Of a stretch of 64,000 bases of DNA, positions 33,293 to 43,175 are shown in pieces; positions within the stretch are counted from its first letter, which is position 1; the number at the start of each line of letters is the position of its first letter. Location of the stretch: positions 558,001 to 622,000 of the forward strand of contig MCGO01000011.1 in NCBI GenBank assembly GCA_002104985.1. Reading direction: 5' to 3'. Position numbers and translations under genes: made by a program. The notes below the pieces were generated by a model that had not been told where the DNA came from, made no database searches, and saw only the letters and a list, made by a program, of their open reading frames with translations. This stretch comes from Rhizoclosmatium globosum (Eukaryota; Chytridiomycota; Chytridiomycetes; Chytridiales; Chytriomycetaceae).

Positions 33293-34835
33293 TTAAAACA
33301 ATGTACGGTTTTTGATGCGATCACGACAATACGGGCTGTTTTTTCAAAGATTTTAAAACACTTTAAAATATGCACCAAAATTCTCACCAATGATCATGTT
33401 CTTCCAGCCACGCTACCAAGCAATCTTCATGATACGAATGTCCACACCGCATCCTTTTGATGATCTCTCCATTCTTCCACGGCTCCAAACATATTGCGCA
33501 TTCTGTTTCGCGTACGGTTTCATGTCTGCTAGGGTTTCCACGCTTGCAATTTTTTGAATGAGGTGATTCTGCCGCTGCTGCCGCTGTTTGGTTTTTGGGA
33601 AAGAAAGGGCTCCAGTTGATTCGTGAGGGAGGTGTGGATGTTACGGCTGGAAGTGGGAGTTCGGTATCTTTGGACGGTAGTGAAAGAGCAGTTTCGGTGA
33701 GAGTCTCGGTGGATATTGGGTCAAGGTATGTGATTGTTGTAAGTCGTCGAATAGCTTGTGGACTGACACCGTGATACGTTGGTAAATCAAAGAGTAGAAA
33801 ACAGCATGGCTGTGAGGTAGGAGCGATGTTAGTGTTTCGAGTCGATTGAATGGATACTTGCCATGAAGCAGATTGGAATCGAAATACAGACGAGAATAAT
33901 GCATTGAGCGAGAGATATGTAGAATGTGTATGTGTATGTCAGAGTTGGAGTAGTAAACTGTGGAAGCATTATGTTAGATTTTTGAGAGGTCCAAGTTATG
34001 AGACTGGCTTACACATTTTTGATCCGCTGTTTTCACAATCGCAATTCCTGCTGGAATCAAAGCAATTTGAACCATAGAGATTATAAAGCTCATAAAGAAT
34101 GTACATCTCGAAAGCACGAATCTATTTTGTTTTTCGTTTGTGTTTGTCAGATTTCTGAGGCCGACAGCAAAGTCCAGGCCTTCTCTTTCTCTCTTACCTT
34201 CGATACACCTCCCACGTCATTCTCATTGTAGATCCAAGTTTTGGATTAGGTAGATTGATGAGTAGTCCGGTTGCAAGGAGGATCTGCGCGAGCATCACAC
34301 TAGCACTTGACAGAGCAAACACCCATACTCCAGAGTCACATGGCTCACGGTCTTTCAAAAGTGCATATATGCTTAGTGAGAGCATGAGAATTAGAAGCGT
34401 GATTTCAAGGCAGAGCCATATCCTGCATGGGACTTTAGTCAGGGAAACTTGAATGATGAAGTTTAATGCGTACCGCCATGCTAATATCATATAAGGTACA
34501 TCTCTGCCTGTTTCGTCAGCAGTTGTTCCGTTGATGGCGATAGGTTGAGCGCGTTCTTGGGTTTGTCGTTGATGATCGCGAGCTGGACGAGTTGAACGAG
34601 GGATCCGTGTTGATCGCGTCGCCCGCGAATTCGAAGGTGATGATGAAGTGGAGACGATGAAGGAATCATTGAGTGGGGCTAACGGTGCTGCAGGGAGGGG
34701 TTTGTCTATTGGGGAAGGCATTATCGTGTCTGAGCTGTCAGCAGAAAGCAGTGGAGGAGGATCTGGAGTGATTATATCTGCTAGAGGCTCAGAGGTATTT
34801 AGGAAGCCTGGCTCTGGGTTCAATGAAGAAGGCAT
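33293..34835 (-). CDS. Membrane-anchored RING-H2 ubiquitin ligase
   Basis: Multi-spanning membrane E3 ligase. The N-terminus is Ser/Pro-rich and cytosolic (MPSSLNPEPGFLNTSEPLAD), followed by TM helices (MILAWRYALNFIIQVSL; IWLCLEITLLILMLSLSIYA; GVWVFALSSASVMLAQILLA; FIISMVQIALIPAGIAIV). After a linker (LPTYHGVSPQAIRRLTTITY) comes a C-terminal RING-H2: ECAICLEPWKNGEIIKRM-RCGHSYHEDCLVAWLEEHD. The last Cys pair (HCPYC) is supplied by a small final exon after an intron with a GTGAGA donor and an AAACAG acceptor, and the protein ends CRDRIKNRTLF. All eight metal ligands (C-C-C-H-H-C-C-C) are then present. About five exons. Likely acts at endomembranes. Divergent from the lectin gene to the right (43 bp). 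Confidence 0.85.
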
Positions 34836-34878
34836 CTTTTCGTTGGTGTTTTGTTATCGACAATTTGCCACGAAAAAG

Positions 34879-36820
34879 ATGATTTTGGAGTTCCTCTCCG
34901 TTGTCCTTGTCCTTTGCGCAAGTGCCGTGAAAGCATCGGCGAATTCCCCAATCTTTCAAAGGCCGCTGGAGCCGCTGGGCTTCCCGACAAAGTATGACTA
35001 CCGCCAGAGTTTGAAGAAGCCATTTGCCCTTAACCCAGGCATGAAAACATCGGAAAAGATTGCATCGTACAATATCCCACATTGGAAGGCTTCCGGATGT
35101 AATGCATATTAAATGTGTTTTAATGGTGGTATTAAGCTGCTCATCCAACCCATCTTAGATGCCCATCCCGTCGAGGACCGGGTCCGCTTAGCTCCCAATG
35201 CTCCTGAAGTGCAAGGTGCAATCTGGTGCACTGAGCCAAACCCGCACAAGGAATGGATTGCCACGTTTTCATTCAAGGTCTCATCCCCACCATCAAATAA
35301 CCCTTCCGTCAACAGTGGAGGCGAGGGCCTTGGTATATTTTACGCAAAGGATCCCCATCAATCGGGTCCTATCTATGGAAGCAAGGATCTCTGGCAAGGT
35401 ATGGGGATGAAGTGGATGAGAAGGGGTTTATCAAACCAAACATCTGTTAGGTCTTTTGATTGGAATGGACTCATCACTGCCAGGGCGACGATATGTTCCA
35501 CTGATTTACGGATACGTCAACGAGTATGGAACTCAGGCTTTCAATGGTTACCAAAAGAGTCCTGACGCGAACAGAGTTGGATTCTTGGGTCAGTGTTACA
35601 GAGATTATAGAAACTCTCCTCATCGAGTTTATGGACGTTTGTCTTATGTTGGAAAGACCTTGAAGGTAATCTGCCGCGCGTACATGGCAGGGAGCTTCTA
35701 ATGAAGTGACATTGCTAGCTCGAAATGGACCTTAATCAAGACGGAAATGCGTTCAGTGAATGCTTTTCAAAGAGCAATGTCGATCTTCCTATTGGATACC
35801 ATTTCGGAGTGAGTGCTGCGACTCAAAAAGTCCTTCATGGTATACTATGTCGCATTCCATATTCGCAGCTAACATCCTGTCAGATGATCACGATTTATTC
35901 AGCTTCGAAGTTTCTGAAGTGAATCCATCTGGCAAAAAGGTAAGAACTTCTGCACCTTTTCGTTCAGCTGACACACTTCTCGCAGGGTCAAGAGGAACGA
36001 GAGGGTCTTCCCATCAACAAAGAAGACCTACAGGTTGGTCTCCAGATTACTTGCTACTTAAACTCAAAGGCTTAGCTTTAAATTTAGAAAATCAAAGAAG
36101 TCACGGAACTTGTCGACAAAATTGAAGAAACTGAAAACCAAGCGTCATTACCGACAGGATTTAGTCAAGAGTTTGGGGTATGTTCATCTCGTGGTGGGAT
36201 AGTGTTTGTGGCTAATTGGGTAAATCTAGCTCCCACAAATCCAAATCTTGGTTCAAAACCAAGAAAAAATGATCAACTCCATCAACTTGCTGACGGAAAA
36301 GTTTGGCATGGCACCAATTCTCGCAGCGAGGCTTGCGAACCATCATTTTGACCGTTTGACGGATATGCACATGTCGCGTCTTGGTTCTGAGACAGAAGAT
36401 TTAGAGAGACGAATTGATAAAATGATGTAAGTAATCTTAATTGCAATACGAACGTGGACTTATTTTGAGTCAGGGATGTTGCGAGCTCCGCGAGTAAGAA
36501 TGTGAAAATGCTGATCGAATCCGTTACTGCCACTATTGCATTGGTATGTAATTCTTAGAACTTGATTTCTGTTATTAAATTCTTGCGTTCAGGGTGATTT
36601 GACGTTGAAGGGACTGGCTGAGGCATTGGAACGTCAAAATAGCCAGTTGGAATCAACAGTTCAGCTTGCTACCGTCGTCCAAGGAACCAAGAAACGAGGA
36701 GGTGGCAGTTGGACAATGTACCTTGCTTTCTTTGTTGTTGGTGGTTTGGTTGTAGTGGCGGTGAGATCAGCTATGAGGTCTTCAAACACGCGTTCTTCTG
36801 GTGGATTGGGATACCACTAA
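34879..36820 (+). CDS. ERGIC-53/EMP47-like L-type lectin cargo receptor (copy 1)
   Basis: Type I membrane lectin of the early secretory pathway. The signal peptide MILEFLSVVLVLCASAVKAS is followed by the lectin domain across several exons: YDYRQSLKKPF, IPHWKASG, EDRVRLAPNAPEVQGAIW, FKVSS...GGEGLGIFYAKDPHQSGP-IYGSKDLWQG, GQCYRDYRNSPHRVYGRLSY and LPIGYHFGVSAATQ, then the DDHDLFSFEV strand end. A coiled-coil-like stalk follows (KIKEVTELVDKIEETENQ; LTEKFGMAPILAARL), then one TM helix (MYLAFFVVGGLVVVAVRSAM) and a short tail ending GGLGYH. ER exit usually needs a di-phenylalanine or KK tail signal; none is evident here. At least eight exons with 45-60-nt introns. Paralogue at 40040-41776. Confidence 0.85.
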
Positions 36821-36975
36821 AAATAAAATCAACTTAAATGTATAAATTGTCACATGCATGCACACACAAGAAAATAATTTCAGCCCCCAACTTAAAATTA
36901 AGACATGGAAGCGGGTTGCGGTGAATGAAAGCCCTAAAAATCCAGTGAAAACGTGGCCAAAATAAGTTTCAAGAA

Positions 36976-37854
36976 ATGATTAAATCCAGCGAACTTCCAT
37001 CCTACGTTGCGCCCGTGACTGAACTTCCGTCCACCCTTCTCTTTGCTCAACTAGACAAGCATACCATCACCCTGAACAAAATTGATGACACCACTCTCTT
37101 CTCAATCAATCTGAAATTCACTGATCTTAACATGCTCATCCTGCATCCACAAACTTACACAGGTTTTGGTACAACTGCAGCAACAAAAATCAAGTTCTCC
37201 TCTTGCGCACCATCTGTCACAATCTCACGAACCGATGGATCTACAGTCGCTGAAATGACTCCATTCGACTTTGAAAATGATCAAGGATACACGGTGCGTA
37301 TCGGTGGTGATGAATACAAGATCAATGTGGAAGCCCCACGATTCCTCAAAAGTATGAACGTGAAAGAACTTTGCTCTTTTATTGGACCCAAGGGGAGTTA
37401 CCACTGGCGCACGGATGGCATTGCAATGGATATCACTGCTTTGGAGGATGATGCCTTTGTTGCTGATGCTCCGATGGGTGTGAAGGGGTTGGCGTTTGCA
37501 TTGCACTTCACCCCACACAATGAAACGGCCATGATTCAGGACTCGTCTTTGAAAAAGTCCACGTTCAGCTTCAAAAACTTTCTTGGTAAAATTAGTGGTG
37601 GGGATGGGGGACGTAAAGTCGCCAAGATGGTAGTGGATTTCAAGAATTTGCAGACGAATGGGGTTTTGTATCCAGCGTTTGAAGCTGTTGCTTGGAAAAC
37701 GGAGGAGGAATGCGTGTTGTTGGCTGCTTCTGCTCTTGCTGCTCAGTTTGGACTTCGCTATCGTTTATTCACTCGGTTCTTGAATGGATACAAAGTATCT
37801 GGGGCAAAGAATTTTAGAGCCATGGAGTTTGGTGGTGCAGTATTTGACTCTTAA
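36976..37854 (+). CDS. Unrecognised intronless protein
   Basis: 292 residues, one exon, no signal peptide or TM helix. Short beta-strand-like segments dominate: TELPSTLLFAQLDKHTITLN, TLFSINLKFTDLNMLILHP, KIKFSSCAPSVTISRTDGST, YTVRIGGDEYKINVEAPRFL, CSFIGPKGSYHWRTDGIAMD, KVAKMVVDFKNLQTNGVLYP and FEAVAWKTEEECVLLAASAL, with a Gly-rich loop (GKISGGDGGRKV). The pattern (W-R-x-D near midpoint and a hydrophobic C-terminal helix LLAASALAAQFGLRYRLF) is reminiscent of tubby-like/phospholipid-scramblase-like beta barrels, but this is only an impression. It sits between a lectin gene and the first seven-TM gene, whose 3' end faces it 25 bp away. Confidence 0.75.
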   Translation: MIKSSELPSYVAPVTELPSTLLFAQLDKHTITLNKIDDTTLFSINLKFTDLNMLILHPQTYTGFGTTAATKIKFSSCAPSVTISRTDGSTVAEMTPFDFENDQGYTVRIGGDEYKINVEAPRFLKSMNVKELCSFIGPKGSYHWRTDGIAMDITALEDDAFVADAPMGVKGLAFALHFTPHNETAMIQDSSLKKSTFSFKNFLGKISGGDGGRKVAKMVVDFKNLQTNGVLYPAFEAVAWKTEEECVLLAASALAAQFGLRYRLFTRFLNGYKVSGAKNFRAMEFGGAVFDS

Positions 37855-37879
37855 ACTTTTAAGAACGCGAATAAATGCT

Positions 37880-38809
37880 TTACTCAGTATTACTAATCAC
37901 TGTCTTGCCTTGACCATCTGTTCCTTCAGACACCATCGTATCTTGACTTCTCACAGTGTGTCCACCCATAGATTGTCGTCTTGCAGTCTCAACTCGACTC
38001 TTCCGCCTGCTGAGTTCCTTCTCTTTCTCCTTCCGTAACGCGATTTTCATAGCTACCAGAATCAAGAATATGAATGTAATCATAGACTCGACAGCTAGTA
38101 AATATGCCTCATTGTACGTAATGACGTAAATGATGTCAAGTCCAGTTAAAACACTGTACACCATAATTGACGCGATACCGTATTGCGATATGATTGTAAA
38201 GTGCTTGTCAACAGTTCTTCCGTCTGTCTTTGTCTTGTGTAGATGTTTTATGAACGTTAGTAGAAAGACGAGATCGATGATGTTCAGTGAGCCAAACATC
38301 GAGATCGAAGCATTATAAATGATGTCAAACAATTTAGGATACGAACTCCATATCAAGACGGTGCGACAAGTCATTGGAATGATCGTTACAAGACTCGCCA
38401 ACATAGTCAAGAACCAAACAGGCCAAACTACCGTTGGAAATTCTTGTTCAATAATTGGATATGTTCGCACATAACTGTAGTATAGGTATGTTAGATTGAA
38501 CATCGATATGCAACAACTGCGAACAGCCCGCGAAATAGTTCGCAGCTGTGGTTGCGAAGTATCGAAAAACCAGGATAAAATGATTGCCTCGGACGCGTAG
38601 AGTATTATTTGAGAGAAGGCCATAACAATAAGTGAAATGTTGAAAGGAGTTGCGACATATTTCCATAAAGCCTGTTTCCGTTTCTTTGGAACTTGGTGTT
38701 TGACAATTTCCCTCACGACTGCAGCTAGAAACCCGAGCGACGCAAAAGACATTACGGAGCAGAAGCAGATTCCTGGAAGGATGAGCTGGTTATCAATGTT
38801 CTCACTCAT
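37880..38809 (-). CDS. Seven-TM protein, cluster copy a
   Basis: 309 residues, intronless. Starts MSENIDNQLILPG. Seven hydrophobic segments: LPGICFCSVMSFASLGFLAA, ISLIVMAFSQIILYASEAII, AVRSCCISMFNLTYLYYSYV, VWPVWFLTMLASLVTIIPM, SISMFGSLNIIDLVFLLTFI, GIASIMVYSVLTGLDIIYVI and SMITFIFLILVAMKIAL. Signature after TM3: YSYVRTYPIIEQEFP. Before TM6: HFTIISQYGIAS. The tail is basic then RSQDTMVSEG. No known family recognised; topology is GPCR-like but there is no retinal Lys or DRY. An upstream in-frame ATG (38872) exists, but a conserved DNA element with fixed spacing favours 38809. Tandem with copy b, same strand. Confidence 0.85.
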   Translation of the reverse strand: MSENIDNQLILPGICFCSVMSFASLGFLAAVVREIVKHQVPKKRKQALWKYVATPFNISLIVMAFSQIILYASEAIILSWFFDTSQPQLRTISRAVRSCCISMFNLTYLYYSYVRTYPIIEQEFPTVVWPVWFLTMLASLVTIIPMTCRTVLIWSSYPKLFDIIYNASISMFGSLNIIDLVFLLTFIKHLHKTKTDGRTVDKHFTIISQYGIASIMVYSVLTGLDIIYVITYNEAYLLAVESMITFIFLILVAMKIALRKEKEKELSRRKSRVETARRQSMGGHTVRSQDTMVSEGTDGQGKTVISNTE

Positions 38810-38823
38810 GGTTGTGTTGTCAT

Positions 38824-38848
38824 GTACGTAACGAAAATCTCTTGAAAA
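38824..38848 (-). promoter_or_regulatory. Conserved upstream element of seven-TM copy a
   Basis: TTTTCAAG, then GATTT, then TTACGTAC, ending 14 bp before the ATG at 38809. Closely matches elements in the same position before copies b and f. Could be core promoter, transcription-start or 5' UTR sequence. Confidence 0.5.
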
Positions 38849-38975
38849 TGGTTCGTGCTTGTGGGGAAACAAAGTTCAAAACGGAGAATGAGACGTTCCG
38901 ATGCTCAATGGAGACTGGGACTGGTCCGAAAGTAATCAAGGGGAAAGGGGGGAGATGACTTTAAATAAATTCATT

Positions 38976-39893
38976 TTATCGTATTGAACAACCAGTCAAG
39001 ACATTATCAAGTTCCTTCTCCTCAACTTTTCCTTCCGATACTACAGTGTCCTGCGATCTTGCTTCGATCAACTGTCTACGTACAGTGTGCTGTCTCTCGG
39101 TTTTCTTATTCTTATGTTTCCGCAATGCAACTTTCATTGAGACTAAAATCAAAAATATGCTCGTCATCATTAGTTCCGCGACTATCAAGAGTGATTCATC
39201 GTATTGATAGACTATCAAGATATCTAGTGTTGTCAAAACACTAAAAACCATTACAGCCGCGATTCCGTGACGCGATATGATCATAAAGTGCTCATCAACA
39301 GGTTGATCTTCGGTCGTTGTGTGTAACAGATATTTCATAAAGGTCAACAGAAAGAAGAAATCAATGATGTTTGATGAAGCAAACATTGCTACTGAAGCAT
39401 TTAACATTACTCTAACGACTTCGGTGTTATTATTCCAGATGAGTATGATTCGGCAAGTAAATGGAATAATAGTCACAAGACTCGCCAACGTGGTTAAGAC
39501 CCACACAGGCCAGACCGCTTTTGGAAACTCCTGTTCAATAATGGGGTATGTTCTTACATAACTGTAATGGAGATATGTGAGGTTGAAGAGTGTTATACAA
39601 CAGCTTCGAACTGCTTGAGGGATTGTTTTGAAGGACTTCGATTGATCGTAAAGAGTGGATAGTATGATAGATTCTGACGCGTAAAGAAATATTTGGGAAA
39701 TCGACATCAGGATAAGCGAGATGTTGAAAGGTGTCGCAATGTACTTCCAAATTGATTGTTTACGAGTCTTTGGGACGTGGTGACATATTATCTCCCTCAA
39801 TATTGCAGCGAGGAACCCGAGTGATACAACAGACATTATGGAGCAGAAGTAGATTCCTGGTACGATGAGCTGAGAGCCCAAGTTTGCAGCCAT
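38976..39893 (-). CDS. Seven-TM protein, cluster copy b
   Basis: 305 residues, intronless, starting MAANLGSQLIVPG at 39893. Same seven-TM layout as copy a: YFCSIMSVVSLGFLAAILRE, FNISLILMSISQIFLYASES, CCITLFNLTYLHYSYVRTYP, WPVWVLTTLASLVTIIPFTC, MFASSNIIDFFFLLTFMKYL, HGIAAVMVFSVLTTLDILIV and ELMMTSIFLILVSMKVALRK. Signature YVRTYPIIEQEFP and HFMIISRHGIAA. The tail carries RSQDTVVSEG before a short unique end (NVLTGCSIR). Divergent from the second lectin gene with 146 bp between starts. A longer in-frame start (40013) would run through the conserved upstream DNA element and is less likely. Confidence 0.85.
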   Translation of the reverse strand: MAANLGSQLIVPGIYFCSIMSVVSLGFLAAILREIICHHVPKTRKQSIWKYIATPFNISLILMSISQIFLYASESIILSTLYDQSKSFKTIPQAVRSCCITLFNLTYLHYSYVRTYPIIEQEFPKAVWPVWVLTTLASLVTIIPFTCRIILIWNNNTEVVRVMLNASVAMFASSNIIDFFFLLTFMKYLLHTTTEDQPVDEHFMIISRHGIAAVMVFSVLTTLDILIVYQYDESLLIVAELMMTSIFLILVSMKVALRKHKNKKTERQHTVRRQLIEARSQDTVVSEGKVEEKELDNVLTGCSIR

Positions 39894-39907
39894 TGTAGCC
39901 ACGTTTC

Positions 39908-39931
39908 GTACGTAATGCAAATCCTTGAAAA
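39908..39931 (-). promoter_or_regulatory. Conserved upstream element of seven-TM copy b
   Basis: TTTTCAAGGATTTGCA followed by TTACGTAC, again 14 bp from the ATG. It lies in the intergenic region shared with the divergent lectin gene. Confidence 0.5.
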
Positions 39932-40039
39932 ATCTGTCTTGCTCGCTCCGGCGTGAATAAAACTTGAACAGTGGCAGAAATCGACAAAAGGAAAGGTGGT
40001 CACGAGAGGTCACGAGATACTTTTCAAGTTTCCACCAAA

Positions 40040-41776
40040 ATGCAACTTCCCTCCTTTCTCGTTCTTCTCAGTCTCGCCCTCTTTGCCAGTGCTTCACGGC
40101 GCTACTACCGCCCGCCTGGGCTGCAACGTGCGAATGCCACGAACGGGCTTCCAACAGCAACCCGCTTTGACTTCCGGCAGACATTCAAGCGGCCGTTCTT
40201 CTTCCCGGTTGGATCCAAGACAATTCCGTACTTTGAACTAGTTGGAGGTGAGTTGTCCTGAGTGTGGGTTCCAAGGTACTCTGTCGAGTCTCACCAAAAC
40301 AACCAAAACAACCAAAACAACAACCAAAACAAAGACGCTTTTGCCTCAGACGAATCCGTGCGACTCGCGGGTTCGACGCCGTTCGCACTCGGCGGAATCT
40401 GGGCCGCGCATCCGAATCCGCATCCAGAATGGGTCGCAAACATCAAATTCAAGTCGGGATCGGCGGCGGCGGAACGAGGCGGAAAAGGCCTGGCGTTCTG
40501 GTACTCGAAACACAAACTGGAAAAGGGTCACGTGAATGGCGGAACGGACGAGTGGTCCGGTGCGTTGCCATGCTTACTGTACGAGCTTATTGAATAATCT
40601 CTCTAGGCCTCGCTGTGCTCTTTGAATCTTCAGACTCAACAAAAGATCGATGGACTCCGCAAATATTCGGCCTTTTGAATGATGGTTCAAAAAAGGTTAT
40701 GGCCAAAGATCTTGCTGATGCTGATGTGGGATCAGTCGGAAACTGTTTCAGAAACTATCGCAACTCTCCCTATCCCGTGCATGTCAGGGTCTCATATATC
40801 GGCAAAACACTTTCAGTTAGTATGAGCTCGAGATTGTCATAATATATTCTTGAAGAGTATGGAAGGGCGACTCTAACCATACCAAACCAGGTTGAAATGG
40901 ACAATCTCATGGACGGGAAAAGCTACAGCATTTGTTTTGTCGCTTACGATGTTTCTCTTCCATCTGGCTATTACTTTGGCTTTACGGCATCTAATGGAAT
41001 GCACTTGCATGATGATCACGATATTATGTCTATGGAAATAAGCGAAGCTAACCCAAAAATCAAGGTTATAAGGCTTCCCTTTTCATGTGTTTTATTTATG
41101 CATACTTTAGGTCACTGAAGAAGAGGTTCTCGACGAGAAACTTATTCAAAAGATTGTCGAAGTGGATCAAATGGTAGACGAAATTCGAGCAGAGGAGGAA
41201 ATTGGACAAGTCGCTTCCGAGAACGCTGCAGTTAGTGTACGCAATCTGTATTATTCCTCACCAAAGTTAAAAATGTTACAGTCCGATGTTGTGCTGGAGC
41301 TCAGACAATCTCAAATCCAAATACTCGAAGCTCTCAATTCGATTCAACAGCGACTCACAAAAATAGAAGCATCATCTTCAGGTACCCAGCAAGGAAGCCA
41401 AAACCAGCATCCATCAAGTAACGATCCAACAATCATGTCCCGCATCCTCGCACCCATGGACAAGAAAGTCGCCGAAATGAACAACATCATCAACAAACTC
41501 GAATCCGAAATTACGACTCTCAATTCGAACATTCGCGGACTGTATCAAGAACTTGAAAAGGTTGAGAGTAAAGGGACGGTGATGATGGGTGGTATTGCGA
41601 TGGCGGTGAGCAGGTCACAGCAGTCGATTGACAAGACGCACGAAGTTGTTCAAGGACAGAAACACCATTACTTCACGTACATTGTACTGATGCTTGTTGG
41701 GGGTGTAATGGCGTATGTGTTTTCCGTGGCGTACAGGGCGTGGTTGAGGGAACGAATGCCGAAGCGGTATATATAG
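40040..41776 (+). CDS. ERGIC-53/EMP47-like L-type lectin cargo receptor (copy 2)
   Basis: Paralogue of the lectin at 34879. The signal peptide MQLPSFLVLLSLALFASASR leads to the lectin domain: FDFRQTFKRPFFFPVGSKTI-PYFELVGG, an intron rich in CCAAAACAA repeats (about 40249-40335), DAFASDESVRLAGSTPFALG-GIWAAHPNPHPEW, GGKGLAFWYSKH, NCFRNYRNSPYPVHVRVSYI, DVSLPSGYYFGFTASNG and DDHDIMSMEI. The luminal stalk has helices (VTEEEVLDEKLIQKIVEVDQ; SDVVLELRQSQIQILEALNS) and the TM is FTYIVLMLVGGVMAYVFSVA-YRAW. The cytosolic end is RERMPKRYI, basic and short. Lies between minus-strand seven-TM copy b and plus-strand copy c. Confidence 0.85.
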
Positions 41777-41908
41777 TGAAGTTAAAAAGAGAGTGGGTAT
41801 TATTGTATGATGATTTTGAATAAGGACTTAAAAAAGGCTTCTATCTATATAGTAAAAGATGGTTCCAAAGCGCTGACCTAAAATTTGATGTTTTTGCAGA
41901 TTTTCGCC

Positions 41909-42805
41909 ATGGATCCTCAACTCAGAACGTCTATCCAATATTTAAGCATCGCTATGAGTCTCATTTCTCCTGTGCTAATGGCGTTTCACGGTTATGAGAT
42001 GGTTAAACACGAAATTCCAGTCAAACGAACCATCTCACTTCTTCGCCAAGCCTTAACACCATTTAATATCTGTTTGTTGTTGATGTCCGTATCCCAGACA
42101 ATAATGTACGCGACTGAGTCAGTTTTATTGTGCGCTGAAACGCGCCAACCTACGCTGTTTGTGACTCTTGCAGTTCGGAGTTGGGCGGTTTCTCTTTTCA
42201 AGCTTCCGTACCTATACTACAGTTACGTGAGAACACATCCCATCGCTGAACAAGAGTTTCCACAAGTCATATTCCCTATGAGGAGTATTGCAATTACAGC
42301 CGCGACAGCCTCCGTTCTACCACCCATCTGTAGAACGATTTCAATCTGGGCGCCGTCCGACGTGCTGCTGAAAATCAAGAGTGACTCAGCACTTGCAACT
42401 TGTGTTTTGATTTCAGTCGTCGACGTAATCTTCCTGGTCGTGTTTGGACGAGTACTTCAAAAAACCAAAATGAGCTCTGAAACGATTGACCCGCATTTTG
42501 TGATTATATCGAGGTACGGCATTGCCGCGGTTCTTTTGTTTTGTATCTTGACTGGCTTTGATTTTTGTTATGTCACGACCCAAAACGAGTTGTTTTTTCT
42601 CTTAATGTCGTTTTCTTTCACGGCCATTTATTTGGTTTTGGTGGCTCTGAAGGTGGCCTTGCGGAAAGAGAAAGATAGAGAAACAGTGGCGAAGAGGAGT
42701 CGAAGGGATGCTGCTAGAAGGGCATCAGATGGTAAATCTGCTACATGGTTAAGCCAAACCACTATCGTTGGAGAAAAATCGGATATCCTAGAGAAAGTTG
42801 TATGA
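41909..42805 (+). CDS. Seven-TM protein, cluster copy c
   Basis: 298 residues, intronless, starting MDPQLRTSIQYLSIAMS. Segments: AMSLISPVLMAFHGYEM, FNICLLLMSVSQTIMYATES, RSWAVSLFKLPYLYYSYVRT, AITAATASVLPPICRTISI, LATCVLISVVDVIFLVVFGR, YGIAAVLLFCILTGFDFCYV and SFTAIYLVLVALKVALRK. Signature YSYVRTHPIAEQEFPQVIFP, HFVIISRYGIAA and the tail LSQTTIVGEK. The KHEIPVKRTISLLRQ loop is shared with copy d, so c and d form a subgroup. Two in-frame ATGs lie just upstream (41885, 41888); the MDxQ-type start is preferred by comparison with d, e and f. Confidence 0.83.
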   Translation: MDPQLRTSIQYLSIAMSLISPVLMAFHGYEMVKHEIPVKRTISLLRQALTPFNICLLLMSVSQTIMYATESVLLCAETRQPTLFVTLAVRSWAVSLFKLPYLYYSYVRTHPIAEQEFPQVIFPMRSIAITAATASVLPPICRTISIWAPSDVLLKIKSDSALATCVLISVVDVIFLVVFGRVLQKTKMSSETIDPHFVIISRYGIAAVLLFCILTGFDFCYVTTQNELFFLLMSFSFTAIYLVLVALKVALRKEKDRETVAKRSRRDAARRASDGKSATWLSQTTIVGEKSDILEKVV

Positions 42806-43175
42806 TGGATTTCATTCAAATCATTCACTTCTTTTATCTCCCTCAATTTCTGTGAAATGAATACCAACTTGTTCCAAAGATTGGCAGAAACCAAGGCAAA
42901 GCAGTTGTAGAAACGCGGGATGACCAGGCGGAGCATCAGGTTCCATAGGTTATTCTCCACCAATTTTCTTGAACCATTTAGATAAACCGTTTCGCACCAA
43001 CTTTGTTGCTGGTGTGGTAATACAACCCCAACTCTGCGCTAAGTCAAGAAATATTATGATGCAAAATAGATTAAGAGTCTCTATCTACACAGTGATACAG
43101 AAGTCACCCCAAGCGATCTCATTCTGTGTCGCAGACTTGAAAAATCTTAACCGCTGTAATTTGAAGATTTACACA
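42806..43175. other. Intergenic between seven-TM copies c and d
   Basis: 370 bp. The plus frame of copy d stays open back to 42969, but that extension shows none of the conserved seven-TM sequence, so it is taken as 5' flank. Immediately before the ATG, TTTGAAGATTTACACA resembles the TTTGCAGATTTTCGCC preceding copy c. Confidence 0.45.

Noticed and set aside
40249..40335. CCAAAACAA repeat tract as a functional repeat element
   Set aside because: It lies inside an intron of lectin copy 2 and is short; simple-sequence slippage explains it.
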